A stretch of DNA of 14,451 bases from Lachnospiraceae bacterium (GCA_017404585.1 JAFRCB010000357.1:1-14451); one strand, 5' to 3'. Numbered from the stretch's first letter, positions 1 through 8,282 are shown. The notes: generated by a model from the letters alone, not told the origin. Translations and numbers: made by a program.

Positions 1-457
1 GCGGCTTACACGTGACCCCGAGACCCGCTACTCAGCGCAGGGACAGGGCGTTGGACGTTTTTCCATCGCCGTGGACCGCAGATTCAAGAGAGAAGGACAG
101 CCGGACGCGGATTTCTTTGACTGCGTATGCTTCGGCCGTCAGGCGGAATTTATGGATAAGTACCTCAGAAAAGGTACAAAGGTTGTCATTAACGGATCCA
201 TCCAGAACAATAATTATCAGGACCGCAACGGCCAGATGGTCTACAGACAGCAGATCGTCTGCGACAATATCGAATTTGCAGAGAGCAAGTCGGTAAGCCA
301 GCAGAATGCGGGTGCTTATCAGGCACCGCAGTATCAGCAGGCAGCTCCGGCTCCGGTACAGACACCGGCTCCGGCAGCAGTCTCTGCACCGGACATCTCC
401 GGCGACGGTTTCATGAATATTCCGGATGGCATTGACGAAGAGCTTCCGTTCAATTAA
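1..457 (+). CDS. ssb: Single-stranded DNA-binding protein (5' end outside window)
   Basis: SSB binds and protects single-stranded DNA in replication, repair and recombination, and recruits partners through its C-terminal tail. The window opens inside the OB fold: reading from base 2 the frame gives RLTRDPETRY, a typical strand near the SSB N-terminus, so only about ten residues are missing. The OB fold continues through FSIAVDRRF, DFFDCVCFGRQAEF and KGTKVVINGSIQ, then a Gln/Ala/Pro-rich disordered linker (about bases 295-400), then an acidic tip ending EELPFN. The tip is the usual partner-binding peptide, but one Asn follows the normally terminal Pro-Phe. rpsR begins 29 bases downstream, the standard rpsF-ssb-rpsR arrangement. 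Identity is secure; only the start is missing. Confidence 0.96.
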   Translation, partial: RLTRDPETRYSAQGQGVGRFSIAVDRRFKREGQPDADFFDCVCFGRQAEFMDKYLRKGTKVVINGSIQNNNYQDRNGQMVYRQQIVCDNIEFAESKSVSQQNAGAYQAPQYQQAAPAPVQTPAPAAVSAPDISGDGFMNIPDGIDEELPFN

Positions 458-486
458 GGAACGGGGCGTAAAAGAAGGGAGATACT

Positions 487-756
487 ATGGCTTACCAGAG
501 AAATAGCGAAGGCCGTGAAGGCGGATTCAGAAGAAAGCAGAGCGGATTCCGCAGAAGAAAGAAAGTCTGCGTATTCTGCGGCAAAGACAGTGAGATCAGC
601 TACAAGGACGTAAACAAGCTTAAGAGATATATCTCTGAGCGCGGCAAGATTCTTCCGAGAAGAATTACAGGCAACTGCGCAAAGCATCAGCGTGCCGTCA
701 CACTGGCTGTTAAGCGTGCTCGTCACCTTGCAATCCTTCCGTATGTACAGGATTGA
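487..756 (+). CDS. rpsR: 30S ribosomal protein bS18
   Basis: Small-subunit ribosomal protein that binds 16S rRNA next to bS6 on the platform. The 89-residue product is full length. It has a basic N-terminal extension ([15 protein letters not shown]) and then the family core: [41 protein letters not shown] and [13 protein letters not shown]. The Cys-x2-Cys pair plus the later Cys and His indicate the zinc-binding form of S18. The ATG at 487 is preceded by a GGGAG ribosome binding site at proper distance. It follows ssb by 29 bases and is followed by a terminator, so it is probably the last gene of the operon. Confidence 0.98.
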   Translation: MAYQRNSEGREGGFRRKQSGFRRRKKVCVFCGKDSEISYKDVNKLKRYISERGKILPRRITGNCAKHQRAVTLAVKRARHLAILPYVQD

Positions 757-770
757 GGCTGAGACCTGCA

Positions 771-799
771 TTGCAAAGGATTACTGAATAAGTTATAAT
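771..799 (+). promoter_or_regulatory. Sigma-A-type promoter for gdpP-rplI-dnaB
   Basis: TTGCAA (771-776) and a perfect TATAAT (794-799) are separated by 17 bases. The expected start is near 805-807, about 70 bases before the gdpP ATG. This start would fall inside the 5' arm of the terminator hairpin at 801-832, so RNA made here could not form the complete hairpin, while read-through RNA from rpsR could. The assignment comes from matching the consensus only. Confidence 0.7.
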
Positions 800-800
800 G

Positions 801-836
801 ATGGGGAGTTGCCGCGTGCGGCAGCCCCCCATTTTC
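801..836 (+). terminator. Rho-independent terminator after rpsR
   Basis: ATGGGG at 801-806 pairs with CCCCAT at 827-832. After one A/C mismatch the stem continues GTTGCCG with CGGCAGC (one G-T pair) around a four-base loop, CGTG. A short T run follows (832-835). It closes the rpsF-ssb-rpsR transcript. The T run is modest but the stem is strong and GC-rich. Confidence 0.8.
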
Positions 837-876
837 AATTGAACTTTGGCGCTGAATTTTAGATGCGGGTATAAAT

Positions 877-2916
877 ATGGATGAGAAAAATGTAATTGAG
901 CGGATCAAAAAATACATACAGTGGCCGCTTTGGTTCGGAGCATACTGGCTTGCCATGGCGATTCTGTTCCGCTTTGTGATCGGCAGGGGCGCAGCTCTTT
1001 TGACGGTATTCGGCGGTGCCCTGTACATGGCCTGTGCCGCTTTCCTCTACAACCGTGAAAAGACAAGATCTGCATCGGGACTGATTCGCCTCGCTGCCGA
1101 GTATGGACAGATCCAGAATAAACTTCTCAAAGAATTCATACTGCCCTATGCGCTCCTCGATATGAAGGGCGGTATTCTGTGGATGAACGATGAATTCGCT
1201 GCTCTGACAGGAAAGAACAATAATTTCCACAAGAATGTGGCGGCAGTTTTCCCGCAGATCACGAACAGCAACCTTCCCGGAAAGGAACCTCAGACCGAAG
1301 TCACCGTGTCAAAGGACGAACGCAAGTACCGCGCAGCCATGACTCTGGTCGACGCGGGAGATATGTTCGGAGAGGATACTGAGGAGACCGGCGACAGCAA
1401 CTCCATGATCGCCATGTATCTCTTCGATGAGACTGAGCTGGCAGCTATCCGCGAGGACCGTGACAATAACCGGATCTGCTGCGGTCTCCTCAGCATTGAC
1501 AACTACGAGGAAGCACTCGAGAGCGTCGAGGAATTGCGCAGATCGCTGCTGGTCGCGCTGGTCGAGAGAAAGATCAATAAGTATTTCGCGGACGTCGACG
1601 GTATCGTTCGAAAAACTGAGAAGGATAAATACTTTTTCCTTATTCGAAAAAGTTCACTGGACGCGCTGGAGGCCGGCAAGTTCTCATTGCTGGAGGACGT
1701 CAAGACAGTCAATGTCGGCAATGAACTTGCACTGACGATCTCTATGGGCATCAGTTACGGGTCCCATTACTATATTCAGAATGCAGAGCAGGCCAGAAGC
1801 GCGATCGATATCGCCCTCGGCAGAGGCGGCGATCAGGTCGTTGTCAAAGAAGGATATAATACTCGATACTTCGGCGGCAAGACAGAGTCGGTAGAGAAGT
1901 ATACCCGCGTCAAAGCCAGAGTAAAAGCTCACGCGCTCAAGGAAATCATTACCGCCAAGTCGTCGGTCTTTATCATGGGCCATCATATACCGGATATGGA
2001 TGTTCTCGGAGCCGCGGTCGGTATATATGCCTGTGCCAAGAGTCTCAATAAGCCGGCATATATCGTCATGGACAAGCCTCCCGATGCAATATCCATGATG
2101 GTCGACACCTTTAAGGACAGTCCTGTCTATGGTGAGGAGATGTTCATCAGCTCCCGCGACGCCATCGAGATGGTAAATTCCGCGGCGGTCCTTGTCGTTG
2201 TCGACACCAACAAGCCGAGCTATACCGAATGCGAGGATCTGCTCCGCCGCACAAATGCGATCGTCGTTCTGGACCATCATCGCCAGGGCAAGGAGATGAT
2301 CCAGAATGCGGTCCTGTCCTATATAGAACCCTACGCTTCCAGCGCGAGCGAGATGGTAGCGGAGATTGTTCAGTACTTTGACGAAGCGCTCAAGATCCGG
2401 CCGATCGAGGCTGATGCCATGTACGGCGGTATTATGGTCGACACGAGCAACTTCCTCACAAGGACCGGCGTCAGGACCTTTGAGGCGGCAGCCTACCTGA
2501 GAAGGAACGGAGCAGACGTCACCCGTATCAGAAAGATGCTCAGAGACACAATGGAAGATGTCCGGGCCAAATCGACGGCAATTGCCGGAGCGGAGATCTA
2601 TGAGCAGTGCTACGCGATCTCCATATGTCCCAGCAGCGGTCTTAAGAGCCCGACAGTTGTATGCGCTCAGACAGCCAACGAGCTTCTGTCCGTTGTCGGC
2701 GTGAAGGCTTCATTTGTCCTCACATTCTACAATAACCAGGTATATATCAGTGCCCGCGCGATCGACGAGGTCAATGTACAGCTCATCATGGAGCGCCTCG
2801 GAGGCGGCGGACACCTGAACATAGCGGGAGCCCAGCTTCAGGATACAAGTGTATCCGAGGCGGTATCGCTCCTTAAGAGTACGATCAGCGAGATGCGGAA
2901 AGAAGGAGATATCTGA
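877..2916 (+). CDS. gdpP: c-di-AMP phosphodiesterase, GdpP/YybT type (DHH-DHHA1)
   Basis: Membrane-bound enzyme that hydrolyses the second messenger c-di-AMP, which controls potassium and osmotic balance and cell-wall homeostasis. The 679-residue protein has the complete family order. Two membrane helices lie at about 17-35 and 39-57. A PAS-like domain (about 75-135) includes [16 protein letters not shown] degenerate GGDEF domain (about 180-325) has EKDKYFFLI where the signature should be. The DHH domain starts near 360 with GHHIPDMD (H369, D373, D375), then VVDTNKP (D443), the DHH triplet at 466-468 and VDTSNF (D522). DHHA1 ends with GGGGH (642-646). All expected metal ligands are present, so it should be active. 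The family usually has about 655-660 residues; the surplus may be an acidic insert near 160-175 ([11 protein letters not shown]). The ATG at 877 has a weak ribosome binding site. The stop overlaps the rplI start by one base. Confidence 0.93.
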   Translation: MDEKNVIERIKKYIQWPLWFGAYWLAMAILFRFVIGRGAALLTVFGGALYMACAAFLYNREKTRSASGLIRLAAEYGQIQNKLLKEFILPYALLDMKGGILWMNDEFAALTGKNNNFHKNVAAVFPQITNSNLPGKEPQTEVTVSKDERKYRAAMTLVDAGDMFGEDTEETGDSNSMIAMYLFDETELAAIREDRDNNRICCGLLSIDNYEEALESVEELRRSLLVALVERKINKYFADVDGIVRKTEKDKYFFLIRKSSLDALEAGKFSLLEDVKTVNVGNELALTISMGISYGSHYYIQNAEQARSAIDIALGRGGDQVVVKEGYNTRYFGGKTESVEKYTRVKARVKAHALKEIITAKSSVFIMGHHIPDMDVLGAAVGIYACAKSLNKPAYIVMDKPPDAISMMVDTFKDSPVYGEEMFISSRDAIEMVNSAAVLVVVDTNKPSYTECEDLLRRTNAIVVLDHHRQGKEMIQNAVLSYIEPYASSASEMVAEIVQYFDEALKIRPIEADAMYGGIMVDTSNFLTRTGVRTFEAAAYLRRNGADVTRIRKMLRDTMEDVRAKSTAIAGAEIYEQCYAISICPSSGLKSPTVVCAQTANELLSVVGVKASFVLTFYNNQVYISARAIDEVNVQLIMERLGGGGHLNIAGAQLQDTSVSEAVSLLKSTISEMRKEGDI

Positions 2917-3362
2917 TGAAAGTTATACTATTGGAAGACGTAAAATCCCTCGGAAAGAAGGGGGAAGTTGTCAAGGTTTCCGACGGCTATGCAAGGAATA
3001 TGCTGTTCCCCAAGAAACTCGGCATCGAGGCGACAGCCGGTCATATGAAGAAGCTTGAGCAGAAGAGAAACATTGTCGAGAAGAATGCGGCGGAAGAACT
3101 GAAACGTGCGCAGGAATTCGCTAAAGACCTCGAGACAAAGTCTGTCACCGTAGGCATCAAGGTCGGCGCCGGCGGAAAGACGTTCGGCTCTGTCTCCACG
3201 AAGGAGATCGCCGATGCAGCCAAAAAGCAGCTCGGCATCGAAATCGATAAGAAAAAGATGGTGCTTGCGAACCCGCTCCGCGAGCTCGGTGAGACACAGG
3301 TCCCCGTAAAGGTCCATCCCAAGGTCACAGCCAATCTGAAAGTCATTGTTAAGGAAATCTGA
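2916..3362 (+). CDS. rplI: 50S ribosomal protein bL9
   Basis: Large-subunit protein that binds 23S rRNA near the L1 stalk and helps hold the reading frame. The 148-residue product is complete. The N-terminal globular domain carries the family signature ([20 protein letters not shown], residues 13-32). A long charged connecting helix covers roughly 45-75. The C-terminal domain has [16 protein letters not shown] and ends LKVIVKEI. Its ATG overlaps the gdpP stop codon (TGATG), so translation is probably coupled. gdpP-rplI-dnaB is a frequent Firmicutes arrangement. Confidence 0.98.
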   Translation: MKVILLEDVKSLGKKGEVVKVSDGYARNMLFPKKLGIEATAGHMKKLEQKRNIVEKNAAEELKRAQEFAKDLETKSVTVGIKVGAGGKTFGSVSTKEIADAAKKQLGIEIDKKKMVLANPLRELGETQVPVKVHPKVTANLKVIVKEI

Positions 3363-3385
3363 ACGGTTACGATAAGGGAGATCCG

Positions 3386-4735
3386 ATGGAAGAAGCTCTC
3401 ATTAAACGCATTCCGCCTCATTCGCTTGAGGCGGAGAAATCGGTCATAGGCTCCATGCTTATGGATCGGGAAGCCGTACTGACTGCGCTTGAGATCCTCA
3501 CGAAAGAGGATTTTTATGAACAGCAGTACGGTATTATTTTCGAGGCTATGAAAGAACTGTCCGAGAAGGACAAACCTGTCGATGTCATCACGCTTCAGAA
3601 TGCACTCAGGGAGAAGGATGTGCCGCCGGAACTTGTCGACATGTCTTTTATCGGTGAGATCATCACATCCGTGCCGACATCCGCCAATATCCGGCATTAT
3701 GCCAATATTGTGGCAGAGAAGGCGACGCTGCGCCGCCTGATCCGCGTCGCCCAGGATATTGAAAATGACTGCTTCCTCGGCCATGAGGAGGTCAGCGCTA
3801 TACTTGAGAAGACGGAGAAGAACGTCTTTAATGTACTTCAGCAGAAGTCTTCCAGTGAGTACACACCGATCAGGGATATAGTCATGCAGACACTCGAGAA
3901 GATCGAGAATGCGTCAAGGTTAAAGAGTTCCGTGACCGGTCTGCCGACGGGATTTCTGGATCTGGATTACAAGACATCCGGTTTTCAGCCGTCTGATTTT
4001 ATTCTGATCGCTGCAAGACCGTCCATGGGAAAAACAGCTTTCGTGCTCAATATTGCCGAGTACATGGCTTTTCGAAAGAATATTCCGTGTGCTCTGTTCT
4101 CTCTTGAGATGAGCCGGGACCAGCTGATGAACCGTCTCTTTGCGCTCGAATCCCGTGTCAATGCCCAGTCTCTCAGGACCGGTAAGCTCAAGGATGACGA
4201 GTGGGCAAAACTTGTGGAGGGTGCCGGCATTATCAGCAATTCGCAGCTGGTCATCGATGACACTCCCGGCATCAATCTGCAGGAGTTCCGTTCCAGGGCC
4301 CGCAAGTATAAGCTGGATCACGATATTAAGATCATATTTATCGACTATCTCCAGCTGATGGCCGGCAACGGCGGCAGGAATGACAATCGTCAGCAGGAAA
4401 TTTCGGACATTTCCCGCGCACTGAAGTCCCTGGCCCGTGAGTTGAATATTCCGATCGTCGCACTGTCCCAGCTCAACCGTGCCGTTGAGCAGCGTGAGGA
4501 CCACAGACCGATGATGTCGGACCTTCGCGAGTCAGGCGCAATCGAGCAGGATGCCGACATGGTCATGTTCATTTACCGCGATGATTACTACAATAAAGAT
4601 ACAGAGGAAAAAGGAATTGCCGAGATCATTATCGGTAAGCAGAGAAACGGTCCGATCGGGACCGTGAAGCTGGTGTGGCTTCCGGAGTACACAAAATTTG
4701 CAAATATGTCCAAAAATACAAAGCAAAACGGATGA
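3386..4735 (+). CDS. dnaB: Replicative DNA helicase DnaB
   Basis: Hexameric 5'-3' helicase that unwinds DNA ahead of the replisome and contacts primase. The 449-residue length is typical. The N-terminal domain (about 5-110) opens PPHSLEAEKSVIGSML. A linker helix leads to the RecA-like domain: Walker A RPSMGKTAF (K216, T217), the glutamate of SLEMS (E240), Walker B IIFIDYLQL (D320), LSQLNRAVE, SDLRESGAIEQDAD, and KQRNGPIG (418-425) in the arginine-finger region. No intein interrupts it. The ATG has a GGGAG ribosome binding site and lies 23 bases after rplI. No clear terminator follows. Confidence 0.98.
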   Translation: MEEALIKRIPPHSLEAEKSVIGSMLMDREAVLTALEILTKEDFYEQQYGIIFEAMKELSEKDKPVDVITLQNALREKDVPPELVDMSFIGEIITSVPTSANIRHYANIVAEKATLRRLIRVAQDIENDCFLGHEEVSAILEKTEKNVFNVLQQKSSSEYTPIRDIVMQTLEKIENASRLKSSVTGLPTGFLDLDYKTSGFQPSDFILIAARPSMGKTAFVLNIAEYMAFRKNIPCALFSLEMSRDQLMNRLFALESRVNAQSLRTGKLKDDEWAKLVEGAGIISNSQLVIDDTPGINLQEFRSRARKYKLDHDIKIIFIDYLQLMAGNGGRNDNRQQEISDISRALKSLARELNIPIVALSQLNRAVEQREDHRPMMSDLRESGAIEQDADMVMFIYRDDYYNKDTEEKGIAEIIIGKQRNGPIGTVKLVWLPEYTKFANMSKNTKQNG

Positions 4736-4780
4736 TGTATCTGCATTTCTCCAAAGCTTTCCGCATAAGGTCTGTTTGAT

Positions 4781-4809
4781 TTGGCATTTCATCTGATCTC
4801 ATGTATAAT
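4781..4809 (+). promoter_or_regulatory. Sigma-A-type promoter for glyA
   Basis: TTGGCA (4781-4786) and TATAAT (4804-4809) are separated by 17 bases. The predicted start near 4816 leaves a leader of about 43 bases, too short for a known riboswitch class. The 123-base gap between dnaB and glyA holds this promoter and the glyA ribosome binding site AGGAGG (4846-4851), and nothing else recognisable. Confidence 0.8.
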
Positions 4810-4858
4810 AAAGTTGTTACGAATATAGTTCAAAGCCCGAATTACAGGAGGAATAAAA

Positions 4859-6094
4859 GTGTATACACTCGAAGATATAAAAAAAGTTGATCCCAAAATT
4901 GCCGATCTTATCCAGAAAGAATTTGAGCGGCAGAATTCACATATTGAACTTATCGCGTCTGAGAACTGGGCGAGCAAAGCTGTTATGTCAGCGCTCGGCT
5001 CTGTACTGACCAATAAATACGCTGAAGGCTATCCTCTTCACCGCTACTATGGCGGATGCGATGTCGTCGATGAGATCGAAGAACTGGCAATCAGCCGCGC
5101 GAAGAAGCTTTTCGGCTGCACATATGCCAACGTTCAGCCGCATTCCGGCGCGCAGGCCAATTTTGCTGTCTTCTATGCGCTGCTTCAGCCGGGTGATACA
5201 TTTATGGGAATGAAGCTGGACGAGGGAGGACATCTCTCCCACGGATCGGCAGCCAATGTATCCGGCGACTATTTCAACGCCGTACCCTACGGTGTCGATG
5301 AAAACGGCTTCATTGATTATGACGAATGTGAGCGCATTGCCAGATCCTGCCGTCCGAAGATGATCATAGCAGGCGCGTCTGCCTACTGCAGAACAATCGA
5401 TTTCAAGAGAATGCGTGATATAGCGGATATGGTCGGTGCCTACCTCATGGTGGACATGGCTCATATTGCGGGACTCGTTGCGACCGGATATCATCCGAGC
5501 CCGGTACCTTACGCCCATGTCATTACAACGACGACGCACAAGACTCTGCGCGGACCGCGCGGAGGAATGATTCTGTCCGACGCTGAATTTGCAAAGACAC
5601 ACAAGCTGAACAAGTGCATCTTCCCGGGCACACAGGGCGGCCCCCAGATGCACTCGATCGCGTCGAAGGCAGTCATGCTGAAGGAAGACCTGCAGCCTGA
5701 ATACAAGGAATATGCAGGCAGAGTTATTGACAACGCGCAGGCTCTTGCCAAGGGACTCATGGACCGCGGCATCAAGCTTGTGAGCGGAGGCACGGACAAT
5801 CACCTTATGCTGGTCGATCTTCGGGGGACCGAGCTTACAGGTAAAGAGCTTGAAGCCCGTCTCGATATGGCCCATATTACTGCCAATAAGAATACAGTTC
5901 CGCGTGACCCGAGATCCCCGTTCGTTACCAGCGGTGTTCGTCTCGGCACACCTGCATGCACTACCCGCGGCTTTAACACTCAGGACATGGACCGCGTCGC
6001 TGAGGCAATCGCAATGGTCGCGGAGAGTGAAGCCAATATCGACAGTGCGAAGGCCATTGTAAAAGAACTTACTGACAAGTATCCGCTCGAATAA
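4859..6094 (+). CDS. glyA: Serine hydroxymethyltransferase
   Basis: PLP enzyme that converts serine and tetrahydrofolate to glycine and 5,10-methylene-THF, the main one-carbon source. The 411-residue protein shows LIASEN (E35), NKYAEGYP (Y54), the cofactor-stacking histidine in EGGHLSHGS (H125), VDMAHIAGL (D199, H202), the PLP lysine in [15 protein letters not shown] (K228), and the carboxylate-binding arginine near TPACTTRGF (R370). The start is GTG at 4859, seven bases after a perfect AGGAGG; no ATG fits the N-terminus, which begins YTLEDIKK. It is probably first in an operon with the next two plus-strand genes. Complete and presumably active. Confidence 0.97.
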   Translation: MYTLEDIKKVDPKIADLIQKEFERQNSHIELIASENWASKAVMSALGSVLTNKYAEGYPLHRYYGGCDVVDEIEELAISRAKKLFGCTYANVQPHSGAQANFAVFYALLQPGDTFMGMKLDEGGHLSHGSAANVSGDYFNAVPYGVDENGFIDYDECERIARSCRPKMIIAGASAYCRTIDFKRMRDIADMVGAYLMVDMAHIAGLVATGYHPSPVPYAHVITTTTHKTLRGPRGGMILSDAEFAKTHKLNKCIFPGTQGGPQMHSIASKAVMLKEDLQPEYKEYAGRVIDNAQALAKGLMDRGIKLVSGGTDNHLMLVDLRGTELTGKELEARLDMAHITANKNTVPRDPRSPFVTSGVRLGTPACTTRGFNTQDMDRVAEAIAMVAESEANIDSAKAIVKELTDKYPLE

Positions 6095-6103
6095 TCAGCG
6101 GAT
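6081..6103 (+). other. Hairpin over the glyA stop, next to the following ribosome binding site
   Basis: ATCCGCT (6081-6087) and AGCGGAT (6097-6103) form a perfect 7-bp stem with a nine-base loop that contains the glyA TAA. No T run follows, so it is not a normal terminator. The GGAG ribosome binding site of the next gene starts at 6104, immediately after the stem. It may tune translation or mRNA processing between glyA and the VanW-like gene; this role is inference. Confidence 0.45.
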
Positions 6104-6115
6104 GGAGACAACTAT

Positions 6116-7663
6116 ATGATGAACAGAAAATGGCAGCGAATAGTCGTTGCGATAATTGCCGTTATTCTGGCTCTGACTATGATCCTCAGTCTGGTCATGC
6201 CCGCGATGGCATCTGATTTTGACAGCGCTGCAGAGAGTTCTGCAGCGTCTGTTGTCCCGGATGATGAGAGCAGCATTTCGGCTGCATCCGAGGACAGCGG
6301 AAAGTCGAAGGAACGCACGATCTTAAACGGCGTGACGATCGGCTCGGTCGATGTATCGGGCATGACAGGGGCAGAGGCCCAGGCAGCGGTCGAGGAGCAC
6401 ATAAATGAGATGGCTGCCTCAAAGCTGAAGATCCATGTGGGGGAAGATTATACCCGCGAGATCGCTATGTCTGATCTCGGATTCCACTGGACCAATACGC
6501 ATGTGGCCGAGGAAGCACTGGAGCTCGGTCAGAGCGGCAATATTATAGAAAGATACAAGATTAGAAAAGATACGGCCGAGGAGGGGAGAACATACCTCCT
6601 CGAAAAATCCTATGATACGGACACTGTAAGATACTTTATCGAGGAGATTGCCGACGAGGTGTATAAAAGTCCGGTGAGCAGCAAAATATCTGTCAATTCG
6701 GACGGGTCTCTCACGGTCACTCCCGGTTCGAACGGTATCGAAGTCGATCAGGACAGCTCCTACAGCCAGCTGAACGTCTATCTGAATTCCGGCTGGCAGA
6801 ACGGAGATCCGGAAATCACGCTGTCTTCGAAGACCCTTAAGCCGAGGGTCCCGGCAGATTCTCTGGACAAGGTCAAGGACGTCCTCGGAAGAGGCTGGAC
6901 AGACTACGGCGGCAGCTCAAACGCGCGCAGCAAGAATATCGAGAACGGCGTAAGCCTTATATCCGGCACGATCATCATGCCCGGAGATTCGTTCTCCCTG
7001 CTTGACCATGTAGTCCCCTTTACTGCAGAGAACGGCTATGCGCTTGCACCGTCAATCGCAGAGGGTTCACTTGTCGATACTTACGGCGGCGGCATCTGTC
7101 AGGTCGCGACGACACTTTATCTGGCCCTTCTTGATGCTGAGCTTCAGGTCGATGAGAGACATAACCATTCTATGATGGTAAGTTACATAGAAAAGTCCAA
7201 GGATGCCGCTATATCCGAGGACGGGGGAAAAGATCTTCAGTTCACCAATAATCTCGATGTGCCTATTTATATTTATGGGGAGGCGGATGACGGAGATCTG
7301 CGCTTTGTCATCTACGGCGCTGAGTACAGACCAAAGGACAGAGAAGTGACTTACGAGTCTAAAGTTACCCATACTGAAAAAGTGGAAGTCGTTATTAATA
7401 CGAGCGATGAGAAATATCTCGGCTACTTCGACTGTGTTTCGGGAGGCTCGGAAGGGATTGATGCTGAGCTGATCAAAACTGTGACCCAGGACGGAGAGAC
7501 CTACTCGGAGACAGTAAATACCAGCTACTATCCCATGCAGCCCTGCACATATGTGGTCGGTCTTAAATCTTCTGATGAGCAGGCCAGAGACAAGGTGGCC
7601 TCAGCGGCTTACACGCAGAAGATAGAAAAGGTAGAGAAAGCCCTGGCGGAGTGCGGGTATTGA
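6116..7663 (+). CDS. Secreted or membrane-anchored VanW-domain protein with PG_binding_4-like region
   Basis: A 515-residue envelope protein. The N-terminus is a short basic stretch and one hydrophobic helix (about 8-31) ending PAMAS, either a signal peptide or an anchor, followed by a Ser/Ala/Asp-rich linker. Residues about 70-245 resemble the PG_binding_4 peptidoglycan-associated domain. The VanW domain covers about 265-400, with its hallmarks MPGDSFSLLD, YALAPSI, VDTYGGGICQVATTLY (C328) and DERHNHS. The segment near 405-480 is beta-rich and could be a G5-like domain. VanW was named from vancomycin-resistance clusters but its biochemical role is unclear; this relative is a chromosomal housekeeping type and gives no evidence of resistance. 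The ATG at 6116 has GGAG eight bases upstream; a second ATG at 6119 is possible. It is 21 bases after glyA. Confidence 0.85.
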   Translation: MMNRKWQRIVVAIIAVILALTMILSLVMPAMASDFDSAAESSAASVVPDDESSISAASEDSGKSKERTILNGVTIGSVDVSGMTGAEAQAAVEEHINEMAASKLKIHVGEDYTREIAMSDLGFHWTNTHVAEEALELGQSGNIIERYKIRKDTAEEGRTYLLEKSYDTDTVRYFIEEIADEVYKSPVSSKISVNSDGSLTVTPGSNGIEVDQDSSYSQLNVYLNSGWQNGDPEITLSSKTLKPRVPADSLDKVKDVLGRGWTDYGGSSNARSKNIENGVSLISGTIIMPGDSFSLLDHVVPFTAENGYALAPSIAEGSLVDTYGGGICQVATTLYLALLDAELQVDERHNHSMMVSYIEKSKDAAISEDGGKDLQFTNNLDVPIYIYGEADDGDLRFVIYGAEYRPKDREVTYESKVTHTEKVEVVINTSDEKYLGYFDCVSGGSEGIDAELIKTVTQDGETYSETVNTSYYPMQPCTYVVGLKSSDEQARDKVASAAYTQKIEKVEKALAECGY

Positions 7664-7668
7664 CGCAT

Positions 7669-8220
7669 ATGAGCGAAAAAATATACGTCGTAAATACGAT
7701 TGCGCTGGGAGCGGCGGAATGGATACTTAATAACAGGAGAGAGGAACTTGAATCGTACTTTCCGTATCTCTTCGTGAAACGCGCTGAGGAGGCGGTAAAG
7801 TGCGATCTCTCACTCGTCGGAGAGTTTCCGGCATTCCTTGCGGAGAAATGTACATACGCAGAGGAAATCGGAGGGCAGGGTATACTGTCAGCCCTCTGGC
7901 GCATGGCGGAAGAGTTGAGTACGGGGCTTGAAATACGTCTCAGAGATATACCGATCAGGCAGGAGACGGTCGAAATCCTGGAGAGGTTCGATCTCAATCC
8001 TTATTATGCGCTGTCGGATGGCGCGTATCTTGCTGTTACCGGCCATGGCGGCGAACTCATGAAGGCTTCTCAAAGTGCAGGTCTCACCTGCGATGAGATC
8101 GGGGAGCTGAGACCGGGTATCGCGAGAACCGTGATAAACGGGGAGAGCGTCCGCTATCTGGACCGGCCGCAGCCGGAAGAATTGAATAAAGTGAAACAGT
8201 TCAGACAGGCTATTACGTAG
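7669..8220 (+). CDS. Short AIR synthase / HypE C-terminal-like protein
   Basis: A 183-residue protein resembling the C-terminal domain (PF02769-like) of the PurM/HypE/ThiL ATP-binding superfamily. Suggestive stretches are GGQGILSALWRMAEELSTGLEI, the family's GGv-aL-ela pattern in which GGQG stands for the usual glycine motif, then IPIRQETVEI, LNPYYALSDGAYLAV and VRYLDRPQPEEL. The N-terminal nucleotide-binding half is absent, so ATP-dependent activity is doubtful. Start choice: ATG at 7669 gives MSEKIYVV; in-frame GTG 7651 and TTG 7660 lie inside or across the end of the VanW-like gene, and no ribosome binding site is convincing, so translational coupling is likely. The last codons (QFRQAIT and stop) lie inside the repeat at 8195-8282, suggesting the 3' end was altered by it. 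The exact function is not known. Confidence 0.7.
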   Translation: MSEKIYVVNTIALGAAEWILNNRREELESYFPYLFVKRAEEAVKCDLSLVGEFPAFLAEKCTYAEEIGGQGILSALWRMAEELSTGLEIRLRDIPIRQETVEILERFDLNPYYALSDGAYLAVTGHGGELMKASQSAGLTCDEIGELRPGIARTVINGESVRYLDRPQPEELNKVKQFRQAIT

Positions 8221-8282
8221 TTCCTGAATTCGGTGTCAGCATCATCTTCATCGAAAAACGGAATATGCCTGTCTGAACTGTT
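8195..8282 (+). repeat. Dispersed repeat, copy 1, closed by a perfect 16-bp inverted repeat
   Basis: The left arm (8195-8210, AACAGTTCAGACAGGC) and right arm (8267-8282) are perfect reverse complements around 56 bases. Bases 8196-8260 align without a gap to 14366-14430: 16 identical bases, a variable middle of 28, then 21 identical bases (8240-8260). The copy contains the end and stop of the preceding gene and fills most of the gap between two convergent genes. It could act as a convergent transcription barrier, a MITE-like insertion or a small structured RNA. No transposase is present. Matching and pairing are directly visible; function is unknown. Confidence 0.85.

Noticed and set aside
4816..4858. 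Riboswitch upstream of glyA
   Set aside because: The predicted leader is only about 43 bases and shows no aptamer-like structure.
5509..5875. Long minus-strand open frames inside glyA and similar ones inside gdpP, dnaB and mutS2
   Set aside because: They are shadows of strongly conserved genes on the other strand or frame, with no family-like sequence and no ribosome binding site.
6116..7663. Vancomycin resistance determinant because of the VanW domain
   Set aside because: No vanHAX-type ligase or dehydrogenase genes are nearby. The protein is a common chromosomal VanW-domain envelope protein, and the two-component pair is in a separate operon on the other strand.
8195..8282. Integron attC site or CRISPR unit
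   Set aside because: No RYYYAAC/GTTRRRY core sites, no integrase, and no regularly spaced copies; only two copies about 6.1 kb apart.
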